From the NCBI RefSeq assembly GCF_026151205.1, contig NC_087077.1, positions 6,224,483 through 6,288,482 on the forward strand: a stretch of DNA of 64,000 nucleotides. The letters are read 5' to 3'. The position numbers were made by a program, and so were the translations under genes. Source of the DNA: Bolinopsis microptera (lineage: Eukaryota; Ctenophora; Tentaculata; Lobata; Bolinopsidae). Shown in pieces: positions 12,864 through 24,659 of this stretch (its first letter is position 1; each line of letters starts with the position of its first letter). A model generated the notes under the pieces. That model was given only the letters and a program-made list of their open reading frames with translations, did not search any database and had not been told where the DNA came from.

Positions 12864-13502
12864 ATGCTACAGTTGATTGTCCTAGCCGCCATCCTTCAGG
12901 CGAGTCTCTCCATAGAAATGACATTTACACTTCAAGAACATGAAGTTCAATGCTTCCACGAGATCATCCCTAAAGACAAGAAGTTTTCCCTTGAATATCA
13001 GGTAATTTCTGGAGGTCACTTTGACATTGACTGCAACATGATGTCCCCCAACAGCAAGACCTTGTACAAGGAACAGCGCAAGCAGTACGACACATTTCAT
13101 CATAAAACGGTGGAAGCTGGAGAGTATACATTCTGTTTCAGTAACGAGTTCTCTACCTTCGCCCATAAGACTGTTTACTTTGACCTGGATCTGGGTGACG
13201 AATCTACGGATATTGGTGCTGATGATGAGTCCGGAGAGGGGGCTCACGCCACAGCGCTGACCCAGCTTGAGTCTTCCGCTTACACCATTCACGAGTCACT
13301 CCGTCTTGTGGTGGATTATCAAAATCACCACAGACTAAAAGAGCGAATAGGAAGGGAGATAGCAGAGTATTTGTGTGAGCGAGTTCAAAATTGGTCTGTC
13401 GGGCAAACTGTTCTAATCGTGATTGTGGCATTCGGCCAAGTATACATGCTTCGTAAACTATTTGACAAGCCAGTCGCAAGGGGTGGTAAAGTTGGAATCT
13501 GA
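12864..13502 (+). CDS. p24 family cargo receptor (TMED3/TMED7-like), intronless
   Basis: Encodes 212 residues with the complete p24 layout. There is a signal peptide (1-16), a lumenal GOLD domain with the conserved cysteine pair (C30 in HEVQCFHEI, C91 in YTFCFSNEFS) and the p24 motif VYFDLDLG. A coiled-coil stretch follows, with a single membrane segment at about 176-196 (GQTVLIVIVAFGQVYML) and a short basic tail. p24 proteins cycle between ER and Golgi and help load cargo into COPII and COPI vesicles. The tail (LRKLFDKPVARGGKVGI) lacks a KKxx signal and has no clear FF pair, which fits the gamma subfamily (TMED3/7). TTCTAACAG just before the ATG could be the acceptor of a 5' UTR intron. The coding region has no intron, unlike the PDI gene 0.5 kb downstream on the same strand. 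Confidence 0.93.
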   Translation: MLQLIVLAAILQASLSIEMTFTLQEHEVQCFHEIIPKDKKFSLEYQVISGGHFDIDCNMMSPNSKTLYKEQRKQYDTFHHKTVEAGEYTFCFSNEFSTFAHKTVYFDLDLGDESTDIGADDESGEGAHATALTQLESSAYTIHESLRLVVDYQNHHRLKERIGREIAEYLCERVQNWSVGQTVLIVIVAFGQVYMLRKLFDKPVARGGKVGI

Positions 13503-14015
13503 TTTCTAGTAACATGATCATGAGACACGTTAATTTGTCATGAATATTTAGTATTAGTTTGTCTAAATCATTTATTTGTTTACCTTTCGTACAGCTTATA
13601 GTAATATTTTTCGATTCATTTGCTCTTATTTCATTCTGCTCTGGCTGAGAAAAAAATAATAATTTAATTAACTCACATTTTTATTTTGTGTATATTTGAT
13701 GGTGGGAGCTCACATTGTTTCCCGAGCTGAGAGTTTGAAATATTATAACACTATTCTAGTAGCAGAGTGTACACTACACGCGAATAATCAGTTTCGTAAT
13801 TTTATTGTGTACCTGACTATTAAAGTTTAAAACATTAAATTACACTTAATGCTCCCCGTGTATCCTTATTTGATCTAACGATGAAAAATTAGCATATAGT
13901 CCATCTAACCAGTAAGAGCATGCTTCCAAAGTACCCCTGCTAGGGTAACCATCAGTCGAACATTTTCTTTGTTCCCTTTACATCTCCCCTAACGATATAC
14001 GCTCACAGCAGTAGG

Positions 14016-17000
14016 ATGAAGTTTGTAGCAGCAGTGGTCGTGTGTCTGGTAGCACTGGCTCAGTGCGAGATTACTGAGGAGGAGGGAGTTATCGTACTGA
14101 CCGAGGAGAACTTTGACGAGGCCATCTCAACCAACGAACACATCCTCGTGGAGTTCTGTGAGTATTCGGTTATTCATACATGAGACAAGGAAGCGCAATC
14201 TTAAAACGCGAGGAGAGTTAGGACTCCTTGGATAAATAAATTCCTTTCGTAACATCCTCAATGAATATAGTAGATTTGTAATGTTGTAATTAGTTTACAA
14301 CATTCCTTCCCTCTCTAACTCCCTCTAACTCCCTCTCTAACTTCCTCTCTAACTCCCTCTCTATTCTCTATCTTCCTCTCTAACTTCTCTCTAACTTCCT
14401 CTCTAACTTATCTCTAACTTCCTCTGACTTCCTCTAACTCCCTCTATAACTCCCTCTCTAACTTCCTCTAACTCTCTCTCTAACTCCCGATCCCCCTCTA
14501 ACTCCCCCTCTATAACTCCCTCTCTAACTTCCTCTAACTCCCTCTCTGATATTCAGATGCTCCATGGTGTGGCCACTGTAAAGCCCTGGCTCCCGAATAC
14601 GCCGCCGCTGCCAAAATCCTTGCTGACGAGGGTTCAGCTGTCAAATTGGGTAAATGTGACGCTACAGAGCACAAGAGCATTGGTGGAAGGTTCGGAGTCA
14701 AAGGTTATCCTACTCTCAAATTCTTCGTCAACGGCAAAGAGAAGGAATATAACGGTTAGCTAATAACATAAAATTTCAATTATTTATCTACAAACATCGA
14801 TAACATATTTTAAGATCTGTCCGGCTTTAATTAGTTAGAATGCTGAGTTTGGAATTTGTTGTTCTATTGTCAACACTCAACTCCATTTACCGATTAACGT
14901 TGCTTGCTGGGAATTTGCCCAAAATGGGCTATACTGATAGAGGTCGGGGAGAGGGGGCCTGCATAAAAATCTTACCTCGCATTGCTGAGATATTACTGTA
15001 AAGCCTAAACTTAAACTCAAAAAAGCAAAACCTAAACTTTTGAAAAATACTGGCCACGCCCAAGAGTCAAGACCTGATACTTTATTCCTCGTTAGTCGTT
15101 ATGCACATAATATTTGCATAATTTTAATATTTGCCTCTGTTCTTGAAATATGCTCAGGTTTACTTTACACCAAATTTATTGAAACTCTTTGTTTTGTCGC
15201 TTATACCTCACAATATCTCCTACTAATTGTACATCTCCGTTTTGAAATTATCCCCCAATTGATTTCTATCCACCGATCATGTAACGATTCAAAATTATCC
15301 TGCAGCTGCAATTGATATGGACTATGGTATATGTCTATATATAATATATCTACATATATAACGCTATTCTACAACTATAGATACATACTCTCTCAGGTGG
15401 ACGCAAATCTCCCGACATAGTGTCCTGGTTGAAGAAAAAGACCGGTGATCCTTGCAAGGTTGTGAGCACAAAAGATGAGGTTGATGCTGAGGTTGCTTCC
15501 GCCCACTTTGCCGTTGTTGGAGCTTTCAAGGTACGCAGCAGCTACTCATTTGTAAAGATACTACAGCCCCTGTAATTTGATTACACTTACCAATACAGGG
15601 GCGCTGTAAACCAATAGGTTTTTTTGAGGTCCAAGATTTTCAAAATCGAAAAAACTTTTTAAGGCATATCTCCTTCAACCTTCTTAACTCCTACCCCTTT
15701 CAGGACCGAGCCAGCGAGGCAGGAGCCGTCTATACCGCTACAGCTTCAGATACTGACGGTGTTGTATTCATGGTTACTGATAACGATGATTTGATGAAGG
15801 AGTTCGGACTTGAAGATGGTGGTATTGTCGCTGTCAGAGACGTGAGTTTTCAAGTCAAAATAATGATATTGATTTTTTAAACCTACATTAACTTAATTCC
15901 TTCTGTAACGTCCTCAATAAATGTAATAGATTTGTAGTGTTGTAATTAGTATCTTGGAGAATGCCGAGAGACAGAAAGCACGGTGTTTTAAACTAATATG
16001 AGTATAATTAATTATTATCTATAGTGACTAGTGTAGCGACTAGTGTACTCTTTACTGAACACTGTATTAAACGCTATATATTAATTTATTAATACATGAC
16101 TGGCTGAGCAAAATATACGCCTCCACAGCAAGGGCGTGGTCTATATTACAAAGGAGCAGACTTCTGTCCACACCGTAGCCACGTTTGGCCACCTCATATT
16201 ATATCCAAACCCGATAACTTATTCCCTACGGTCCTTATGAAAACTTGAGTAGCAACAGTATACATAATACACTATTATAGGATTAAACAGGGTTGAACAA
16301 TTCAAAGTATAATTACAATTGTAATGTCCGGCGCGGCTCAATATAAAAAGTATAAATACACAGTCAAAATAAAACACCTGTTAATTGATATGGTCAGAAC
16401 AGGAAGCTATAATAACTATATTAGGCAACATTACGATAATTAGGAGTTCGTTTAGGGGATGCTTTAGGGAATCTTTATTCTTCGTTCATGTACTTTAGTA
16501 TGGAACCTTCCTAGGTCCAATGTCCGAGAAGTGGAGCGATTTGCTTTGAGAATTTCTGGCGGAAATCTTCACAGCCGAATGATAGGAAACTTGATTGAGG
16601 GTTAAATGAAGGGGGTGCCTGAAAGAATACCCCTTCAGAACATACGTATACATTGTAGTGTACTTTTAAAAATTTTAATTTGGAAAGTTCGTAGATTCTT
16701 CTACAGGGTCATCGAATAGTCCGACCGCCCTTTTTTAAAGTACACTACAATGTATATGTTCTGAAGGGGTACCCTCCTCATTTAACCCTCAAGTTTCCTA
16801 TCATTCGGCTGAGTCGACCGAGGAGATCGCATAGATCCAATCCTCAGCTACTCCCTAGACTATGTGACACTGAGATTCCAACCCTGGACCTTCTTCACAG
16901 AAGGCGGAAGCTCTAACCACTAGGCCACTTAGCTTGAAATACTCAAGAGATAATAATTTATTTTACTCATATATATAGAAGGGAAATATCTACAATGAAA

Positions 17001-19775
17001 TGCTACCAAATACCTCCTTTTTCTATAAATACAAGTTCTAATTTTATAAGCAATTCGTTCGAGATATATGATATATATGATCCGCAAAGGCTAAAACGAC
17101 GGTTATACTCTCCCAAAATATAGTACAGATGGATTCTGAAGGAGAAAAAAGCTATTTTCTGTACGAAGTTTTCGGCATTTGTGCTCTTTTTAAGACAGTC
17201 TTTAAAGCAATACGATCTATCTTGTAGTCGATTTTCTGTATTATCTGAACGAAATGAGCTTCGTTGAGGAATGGGTAACACTTAAAGTTAAACGGGTGTA
17301 AAAGTCGTGATATTTTCAAGGAATTCACGGAGACTAAAAAGGAGTCCACTATTCAAGCTTGGAGAATATACGAGACAGTGAATTTGTTGTTGCTAATAGC
17401 GCAGATGTGTTGTAATACTAGGTTGTCTACTTGAGTAACACTATCTATATATATAACACTATATATATGAGCTAACAATACCGTCCCCAGTTCGCCGATG
17501 AGGAAGCACGTGTAGTTTTGGAAGGAGATAAGACCGCTGAATCCCTCGGAACATTCATCAGTGCTAACAGGCTGCCTTCTGTCGTCGAGTTCAGTGACGA
17601 GGTAAGTTACTAGTGTAGTTGCTAGGTTACTAGTGTAGTTGCTAGGTTACTAGTGTAGTTGCTAGGTTACTAGTGTAGAACTACAGACTGGTGCCTATAA
17701 TTACACAGCGCCTGGTACATTTTTAAGATGTACCAGTGATTACTCTGAGTTGAAAGTTTAAGTGTATATTCTTGCATCCTATTCCTAGAGTGGAATTGTA
17801 TGTCATTTCAAATTTGCAGTGTTTCGTTTCATGCTAATAATGCATACATTATGTCATGACTGTGAAGATTCTTGATCTGTATATTATTATTAATACAAAT
17901 ATTTGCTAACGATTATATCTTCTTCAGACCGCTCCCATGATTTTCGGAGGAGATATCAAGTCTCACTTCCTTATTTTCGGAGATAATGAACACGAGGCTC
18001 ATGCAGACTTGATGGCTGTATTCCGCAAAGTGAGCAAAGGATCTGCTGGCAAACTAGTTCATGTGTATGTTAACTCTGGCAAGGCAGATAATGGAAGGAT
18101 TCTAGAGTTCTTTGGAATTAAGAAAGAGGACGGACAAGTTACCAGGATTATCCAGGTTCGCAATTTTTTCACGTACCACATTTTACAAGATCAATTATAA
18201 AACCAGTGATAACTAATTTACGTATGTCCTGGTTTGCATCTAGCGGAACTAGCAACGATTCTAACTTATGGAGTATAAACTTCATATTTCCAACATTAGT
18301 AGTGCGCGCGGAAAGCCGCGCACAGAAACAGCCAGTCTTACGTGGCAATTGTTATGAGACTGCTACCTGAAGTAGCATCTAGTACAAGTAGGAGACATAC
18401 TTCGGGTAATGAATGTTGCATTGACTAGAATCTGAAACTATGTAGTCCTTGGGGCGCGTTCGACTCTCTAACACTTGTTGACAAGCCCCAAGGCAAGTGA
18501 GCGAGAGCCAGTTAAGGTACCAAACATAGAGAAAGGTGGTTTCCAGGATAACTTAGAAATTTGTTTGCCTTAGATAATTTTCGGTCCGAGTCATCGTACC
18601 TCTGAAGGCAGGTGCTATCCTGGAAACCAGATTTCCGAGATTACATCGCAAAGGGAAGCCTCGACGGGTTATGATTTAACTTCCACCGTTACATTTCCAT
18701 TTTCCTTCGCACGTAAATTAGTACTTAACAGTTTTAATTTCAGCTTGGAGAAGGAGTTGACAAGTACGCTCCCGACTTCACCGACCTCACAGAGGAGAAC
18801 CTCGCTAAATTCGCTTCCGATTACCTGTCAGGCAATCTCAAGAAACATCTCAACTCAGAGGAGATCCCTGAAGATTGGGATGCTCTGCCAGTCAAGGTTC
18901 TCGTTGGAAAGAACTTTGAAGCTGTTGCTTTCGATGAGACCAAAGATGTGCTGGTTGAGTTCTATGCCCCATGGTGTGGACACTGCAAACAACTTACTCC
19001 CATCTGGGATGAGCTAGGTATTTATTTTCTCTTTATTTACCTTTAGCTCCTTTTTTTCCCTCTTTTCTTTTCTTTTTCTCTTTCTTAATATCCTTTTCCG
19101 TGTGTAATAGTAGAGCCATGGAGGGATAGCAAGATGTAAGTGTAACTGTGATCGGACTTATTACCATGGCTTAAGTCTGTTTCACATACTTTTTTAATTT
19201 CAGAAAATTAAGACTCTGCACCCTCTGACCCTCGCGTCGGGGAAAATACAGTTTTTACAGTTACAGTTTTTCAAACTTTTACTTAACTAATTAGTTAACT
19301 CGTTTTCCATCTGTATTAACCAATTTTATCTTGCAGGTGAGAAGTATAAGGATCACGAAAGTATTGTCATTGCTAAGATGGACTCTACAGCTAACGAAGT
19401 AGCTGATGTAACCGTCAAGGGTTTCCCTACTCTCAAATTCTTCCCTAAAGAGTCTGGCAAGAAGGTAAATTATTGGAATTTGTTATAACAAATTCAGAAA
19501 CCTAAAAAAAAGGATTTGGTCTAATCAAATGTCCGTCAATACAAGCTTTAACTCTCTTGATTACTTAATCGATAAACTTAACCAATTTTTCAAGTAGGGG
19601 TTGCCTATGGAATGTGGATAACTTCAATTCTGATCATTTTGATTTATAACAGGTAGTTGACTACAGTGGTGGACGGACTCTCGAGGATTTCGTTGCTTTC
19701 CTTGATGGAGACCACGACGCCGAAGCTGAAGACGATAAGGCTGACGAAGATGACGCCGATCACGACGAATTATAA
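14016..19775 (+). CDS. P4HB: Protein disulfide isomerase A1 (P4HB orthologue), nine exons
   Basis: Coding exons are 14016-14157, 14557-14754, 15397-15530, 15704-15841, 17491-17601, 17928-18155, 18744-19017, 19337-19464 and 19653-19775. All junctions are GT-AG with consistent phase and give 491 residues. The order is signal peptide (1-18), thioredoxin domain a with CGHC (C52/C55), domains b and b' ([10 protein letters not shown]), domain a' with CGHC (C395/C398), an acidic tail and the ER-retrieval signal HDEL. The a' region reads [22 protein letters not shown] and [13 protein letters not shown], close to vertebrate P4HB. It forms and rearranges disulfides in the ER lumen and is known as the beta subunit of prolyl 4-hydroxylase. 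An AATAAA lies near 20075. The codon frame is uninterrupted, so I expect it to be functional. Confidence 0.97.
14303..14550 (+). repeat. CTCTAACTTC-type pyrimidine repeat in PDI intron 1
   Basis: Irregular tandem copies of CTCTCTAACTTC / CTCTAACTCC fill most of intron 1 and run up to the acceptor of exon 2 at 14556. They provide an extended polypyrimidine tract. Confidence 0.9.
16569..16932 (-). mobile_element. tRNA-derived SINE head with long hairpin body, in PDI intron 4
   Basis: On the minus strand, 16930-16913 reads as a tRNA box A (TGGCCTAGTGGTTAGAG). About 40 bases later there is a box-B-like GGGTTGGAATCTC (near 16880-16890). The body next to it, 16575-16672 and 16734-16812, is an imperfect inverted repeat (arms about 77-95 bp, e.g. 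GCCGAATGATAGGAAACTTG and its complement). tRNA-type boxes outside a perfect cloverleaf suggest a SINE and not a working tRNA gene. Whether head and hairpin are one element or two adjacent ones is unclear. Confidence 0.6.
17602..17682 (+). repeat. 20-bp tandem repeat starting at the exon 5 donor of PDI
   Basis: TTACTAGTGTAGTTGCTAGG is repeated about 3.5 times, directly after the GTAAG of the exon 5 donor. Unlike the junction repeats elsewhere in the window, it does not include exon sequence. Confidence 0.9.
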
Positions 19776-20522
19776 ATTTTGATATCCCCTTATATTGAGT
19801 TCTCCCACGTATGTTTCAGTCATAATATATTATAAGTATTTAAGTTAGGGTTTATATTCTTATGACACCATTTCAAGATGAGATTTGAAGCCAATTCTTA
19901 AATCAGTGCGATTTTACCTGTTGAGAAAGATCATTTTGTTCGATGCTACACTATGTAAAGATGTTGTGCATTGTTAAAACTTTCAAATCGAAACCCCCAA
20001 AAAGTTGTTCGACAAAAAAATAACGGTCTTTTTTATTTGGGCGGGCCCCTTTAAGCTTATATCATTTATACTGAATAAATATACTTTTTAATCCCTATAT
20101 TTTACGTTATATAAATTCCTTATCTTAACAATTCAAGTTTAAAGATCAGTCGTTGGGTAAGTTTTTGATGTGAAGTTATTTATTATGTGGATTTCATTTT
20201 TATGTGAGATAAGCTTGTTTTCTTTGTTAAAATTTTGAGATCGAAGCTTAAATAGATAGGGCAGGAATAGAAAGGGGGGGGGGGAGCAACCATATTAAAG
20301 TATATCCCCGCCCTCAAATCGGGAAGATAGCCTGTTTGTGAACTCCTACGAATTTGCATCCAGTTTGGACAAAAAGTGCGCCATATGCCCATATTTGGAA
20401 ACACGCACGACATATGATAGCATTTGGCCCCTAAAATGTTTAAATTTCAATATTTTTGTAGGAGGCTCTGACTTTAGGTTGGTGGTTTCAACCTCTATTT
20501 GCCACAAAAAACGAACGTGCTT
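19776..20522. other. PDI 3' UTR and flank, no gene
   Basis: After the stop codon there is AT-rich sequence with an AATAAA near 20075, then a short poly-G run near 20273. No coding signal. Confidence 0.5.
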
Positions 20523-20832
20523 AAAATCACTCTACGACTACAGTCGATCTTCGAGATTGTTCTAAAAATCACCCCCATATGACCCGCGGCTCCCCCTGTA
20601 TCGTAGTGAAACTACCGTTGGTGTCACGACGTGATACCAGGTTAAGGTTGGGATCAGATTAGGGGGTTATGTTACTGGGCCGCGCTCAGCCTGTCATTCC
20701 GCCAAATCATTATTATGTTAATGAACATAATAGCCTGGGGTCCTCAGGTAAGGGGTTATGGTTTCGAATAGTCGTTCAGGACCAGCTAGAAAACGGATTG
20801 ATAAAGTCACGTGACATTCGAGTGTAGAGTAA
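20523..20832 (-). mobile_element. MITE-B copy 2 (divergent), with a MITE-C inserted in it
   Basis: Begins AAAATCACTCTACGAC and ends GAGTGTAGAGTAATT. It shares CAGTCGATCTTCGAGATTGT with the copies at 10217 and 23567. A GC-rich hairpin module sits at 20580-20620. A MITE-C copy (20672-20751) interrupts the telomere-like part, so MITE-B is the older of the two here. Confidence 0.65.
20663..20760 (-). mobile_element. MITE-C copy 2 with 9-bp target duplication
   Basis: The element is 20672-20751, TTACTGGGCCGCGCTCAGCC ... CCTCAGGTAA. GGGGTTATG lies on both sides (20663-20671 and 20752-20760). The target lies in the GGGTTAGGG-like part of MITE-B. Confidence 0.85.
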
Positions 20833-21104
20833 TTACTAATTAATCATCATCCCCAGTGGTGCATTTTGCCGATCTACTGAATGTGCTTGCGAGAAGAATT
20901 ATTCGATGCGCGGCGCGTGCCGACTGTGAAATGGTTTTTAACGCTAATTTCGGCCAGCACAAAATTCTTCAAACTAATTCATATTGGGTAACTTAGTGTA
21001 ATATACTCGTTTTAGCAGTTTTAGTACTAGACATTAAACAGTATTTTAGGGCATTTATTAGTGTACGACATTTAGTACAGCATGCAGGGTAGCGCAAAGA
21101 GTTC

Positions 21105-21345
21105 AGTTTAACACCTCTGTTTTGGGGAGCAGAGAGTTTATTTTAACATCTCTGTTTTGATTATCAGAGGGTGCATTTTAGCACATCTGTTCTGGTTACA
21201 AAGAGGATAGTTTAGGAATTGTTTAGAGCAGAGAGTTTTGGGGAGCAGAGAGTTCATTTTAACATTTCTGTTTTGATTATCAGAGGGTGCATTTTAACAC
21301 CATTGTTTTGGTTACAAGGAGGATAGTTTGGGAATTTTTAAGAGA
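21105..21345 (+). repeat. Direct duplication of about 115 bp
   Basis: A block containing GGGGAGCAGAGAGTT, TCTGTTTTGATTATCAGAGG and ACAA.GAGGATAGTTT occurs twice in tandem (from about 21122 and 21240). An inner short repeat, TTTTAACA.CTCTGTTTTG, also recurs. No coding function seen. Confidence 0.75.
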
Positions 21346-21425
21346 TTGCTAGAACGAGAGGGAGATTCTTTATACTATCTGGGGATATTTAAAAGTGGGC
21401 CTGTTGGATGGCAGTACCCTTTTTG

Positions 21426-21523
21426 GTTTGAGTTTACTGGGCCGCGCTCAGCCTGTCATTCCGCCTAATCTCTATTCTATGTTTATGAACATGATAGCCT
21501 GAGGTCCCCAGGTAAGTTTGAGT
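21426..21523 (-). mobile_element. MITE-C copy 3 with exact 8-bp target duplication
   Basis: The element is 21434-21515 (82 bp), TTACTGGGCCGCGCTCAGCC to CCCCAGGTAA. GTTTGAGT lies at 21426-21433 and 21516-21523. It is the cleanest copy and defines the family ends. Confidence 0.9.
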
Positions 21524-21605
21524 ACAACGGAAGTTGCAGTTAAAGTTTACAGTTAAATAAATAGGATATTCGAATTATTGACATAGTATTTGAGGAACAC
21601 TTTAC

Positions 21606-22138
21606 TTGACGGATGTTACTCGTCTAAATTTATTCGAAGTAGCGCGCGCTGCGTTCTTCTCGATGGCAAGTGCTACGAAGTAGCGCGCGCCGGGCCAGAC
21701 CATTAACAATGGTCAACACTTTACCTGAGGACCCCAGGCTATTATGTTCATTAACGAATAAAGATTTGGCGGAATGACAGGCTGAGCGCGGCCCAGTAAG
21801 GAACACTGAGATATTGTAATTACAATTCTTAACGGTTTATTCAAATTGAAGTATTTTCCCTTGTCACCTTACCACTTACAGAACAAAATTGTAAGGAAAA
21901 GAGACTTGTATCACTAGCTTCCCTTGATCTTAACCATTGTTAATGGTCTGGTCCGGCGCGCGCTACTTCGTAGCACTTGCCATCAGGCAAACATTTCGAG
22001 AAGAACATTCGAGAAGAAAGCGGCGCGCGCTATACTACTTCGAAGAAATTTAGACGAGTAATTGTAGCGCGATGCGCTACTGTGCCGCGCCGAGCTGCCA
22101 TGAATTGACATCGTCAATTAAGACGAGTAACATCCGTC
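21606..22138. mobile_element. Fold-back element with long inverted arms, MITE-C nested inside
   Basis: The left arm (21606-21716) begins TTGACGGATGTTACTCGTCT and contains GTAGCGCGCGC and CCATTAACAATGG. The right arm (about 21935-22138) is its inverted copy with insertions and ends in the complement of the same sequence. MITE-C copy 4 lies in the loop (21721-21800), with degraded flanking repeats (TCAACACT/GGAACACT). No coding capacity. Confidence 0.7.
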
Positions 22139-23149
22139 AACCCTTGATCCAATTTTAACAAAAATTGATTAGCTTACTGATAGACTTACAAGGAAAATGT
22201 CCACCACAAATTTAAAGCATATCCAACCATCAAACATTATGTTACAGCTAAAATGTAAAAGCAACGTATTTTGCCCCATCTTCATCACTATGTCAATTCT
22301 GATATCCACCAAATTTTTCGTATAGTTGTTGAAGCCCTATTGGAAGGTCTTCACAAATTTTCAGAATGATTTCATTCAAAGAACCATAAAGATAACACAA
22401 AATAATACAACAAAAATCAACGAATTTTGTCAAATTATGCGATTTTTAATAATAGCTGGGGTCCCCACATAGGCGAAACTCACTGATCATTTCAAAAAGT
22501 TAACGGGTGATACTCGGCGCGCGTCCTGGTAGGTTATAAACCAACAATTCAAAAAGATATGACAAATTTGGTACTGTGAAAATTCTCACAGTCTTTAGAA
22601 AACAATGTTACAAAAAGTTGGAAAATCCGAGAAAGTTTATTTTTATCGTGCACCCCCTAAAATTACCAATAGCGAAATATTTAACGGGTGATACTCGTCA
22701 AATATCTGTTCCATAAATTGGACCGTCGACTAGTCCAAATCGGACGCGCGTCCTGGTAGGTTATAAACCTACAACGAAATATTAACTAGCAAAACTTTGA
22801 CTGGTTTCGTTTTGTCGGCTGATTTCATGATTTACTCCCAACGCGGATGGCTTCTCCAATCTGCTGAAAAATTTGTCATACGTTGCAACGCGCATTGTAT
22901 GACCCGCCGTGCACGAATGCGCGGCTCTCCCTGTATCGTAAAAACGTCTATGGTGAAACTACAATGGGGGTCACAACGTAATAAAATTAAAATGAAAAAT
23001 CACGTCGACTTTATCGCAAAGTTTCTTCGTAGCGCGATGTGTTACTGGGCCGCGCCGCGCATCCAATAATGCTTCTCGCAACTGCACGTTAGATCGGCAA
23101 GATACCACGTTAGATCGGCGAAATGCGCTACTGGGCTTCGCCGAGCTGC
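22139..23149. other. Repeat modules, no gene
   Basis: Contains two copies of an AACGGGTGATACTCG ... GCGCGCGTCCTGGTAGGTTA module (about 22500-22550 and 22681-22780). The second matches 9600-9710 inverted. There is also another GC-rich hairpin module at about 22900-22985 and, near 23040-23130, GGGCCGCGCCGCGCATCCAATAATGCTTCT-like sequence shared with 9150-9330 in inverted orientation. Confidence 0.5.
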
Positions 23150-23546
23150 AAAGAATTGAACAATTTCTCTTCATCAGTTCCTTCAAACCAAAAATGAGCA
23201 CATTCCTACTGCGGTCCTCTTCCGATACAGCATTCTGTATAACCGGTAACCTTTTTCAAACTTTCTTCTGTAAGCACAGGTGCAGTTTTAGACACAGCTT
23301 GACTCTACGTCTTCATTCTAGCTTGGACAGTGTCGGAACGGCGGTCTTGACGGTGGAGTGCACTGATTCCAACTGCTTCGATTTAATTTCCAGAAGTTCA
23401 GCCCGCAGCTTGATAACAGTACTTTGCGGTCGGATAAGATGACTCTTCAACTCCTCCATATCTTTCTTGATATCCAGAAACGTATTTATATGAACACTGG
23501 TAGTCTGATATGCATTATACAAAAGTTTAACTAATACTCCCTTCAC
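23150..23546 (-). pseudogene. Possible coiled-coil LINE ORF1 relic
   Basis: The minus strand reads a heptad-rich, Lys/Glu-rich stretch (KKDMEELKSHL, KLRAELLEIKSKQLESVHS) over about 77 codons from 23546. It continues in a disrupted frame towards 23150 (ECAHFWFEGTDEEK). Coiled coils of this kind are typical of LINE ORF1 proteins, but nothing diagnostic is present. It could also be a host-gene relic. Confidence 0.3.
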
Positions 23547-23566
23547 TCAGACTTGTCGAGCGTGCT

Positions 23567-23937
23567 AAAATCACTTACAGTCGATCTTCGAGATTGTTCT
23601 AAAAGTGGCCCCGACGGTTGTAACAACTTCAAATCGATGTATTTTGGACGGTGATTCCGGAATCACCCCCCATGACATAGGGTTAAAATGCTCCCCCTGA
23701 CGAGATTATTGGCGAAAACCTGTCTCGATCACGTGATATGACCGTATAAGGAAGTTGTCTTATTTCTCGTTAGGGTGTTAGGGTTTCAGCATGATGTTTT
23801 TGTTAAAGATTGGGTTAGGGTTAGGGTTGGGATCAAATTAGTGGGTTAGGGTTTCGAAAAGTCTTCAGAACAGCTAGGAGAACGGGTTGTGAATGAGTAC
23901 AGTCACGTGAACGTGACAGTCGAGCTGTAGAGTGATA
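23567..23937 (-). mobile_element. MITE-B copy 3, carrying TTAGGG-like repeats
   Basis: Inverted relative to the copy at 10217. The ends are AAAATCACTTACAGTCG and CTGTAGAGTGAT. It contains the GTGATTC.GGAATCACCCCC core and GGGTTAGGGTTAGGGTTGGG at about 23811-23830. Confidence 0.7.
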
Positions 23938-24237
23938 TATCATCATGACTGACTTGTTGTCGCAGTTCGTTATAGCATTAGCGGAGTTGACCGATATCCA
24001 CCGTTATAGTCTGCATGCGTCTTCAGTTAATGTAGCGAAAGTAATCGGACGCAATCTTTAAAGATGTTGCTTTGACCTTCATCGTGTACTTGTACTTATA
24101 TAAAATAAAAACACAGTACCAGCACAATGGCAGTTGTAATGTAGCGATAAAATAGAGATAAGAGAGCTAAATTATCAACACGTAACAAAAACTGCAAATG
24201 TTCAATATTCTATAGCTAGAATGAAAGGTAAATATTA

Positions 24238-24330
24238 AAAGAGATAGAGATAGAGATAGAGATAGAGATAGAGATAGAGATAGAGATAGAGATAAAGATA
24301 GAGATAGAGATAGAGATAGAGATAGAGATG
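24238..24330 (+). repeat. GAGATA hexanucleotide microsatellite
   Basis: About 15 units of GAGATA with one GATAAA variant. Confidence 0.95.
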
Positions 24331-24659
24331 CCTTTTGTTAGCGGAACTTAAGCTTCACCGGGTAATTCATTATATATTGAATACTTGTTTCACTAAAATA
24401 ATACTAATGTATTACAGGGGGATTACACAGGATACAAAGGATTACACAGGATTAAAATTAAATTATAGGTCCACTATCGTGAACCGTCATAATTGTTTAC
24501 AGAATTGGGTAGGTAAATAAATTATTAAAAACATTCTCGGCTTTGTTTGAAATCAGGGCCAGGGTTAGCCTTAAGACCTTAATTATGAATAATTCGCGAA
24601 GTTCTCACCAAATTGATAGTAAAATTGTTTAAGATTCGTGTATTTGAATTACGTTGACG

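Noticed and set aside
16870-16932. A working tRNA gene on the minus strand
   Set aside because: Box A is good but box B has G for the usual C (GGTTGGAATC), and I cannot draw a proper anticodon stem-loop. A SINE head fits better.
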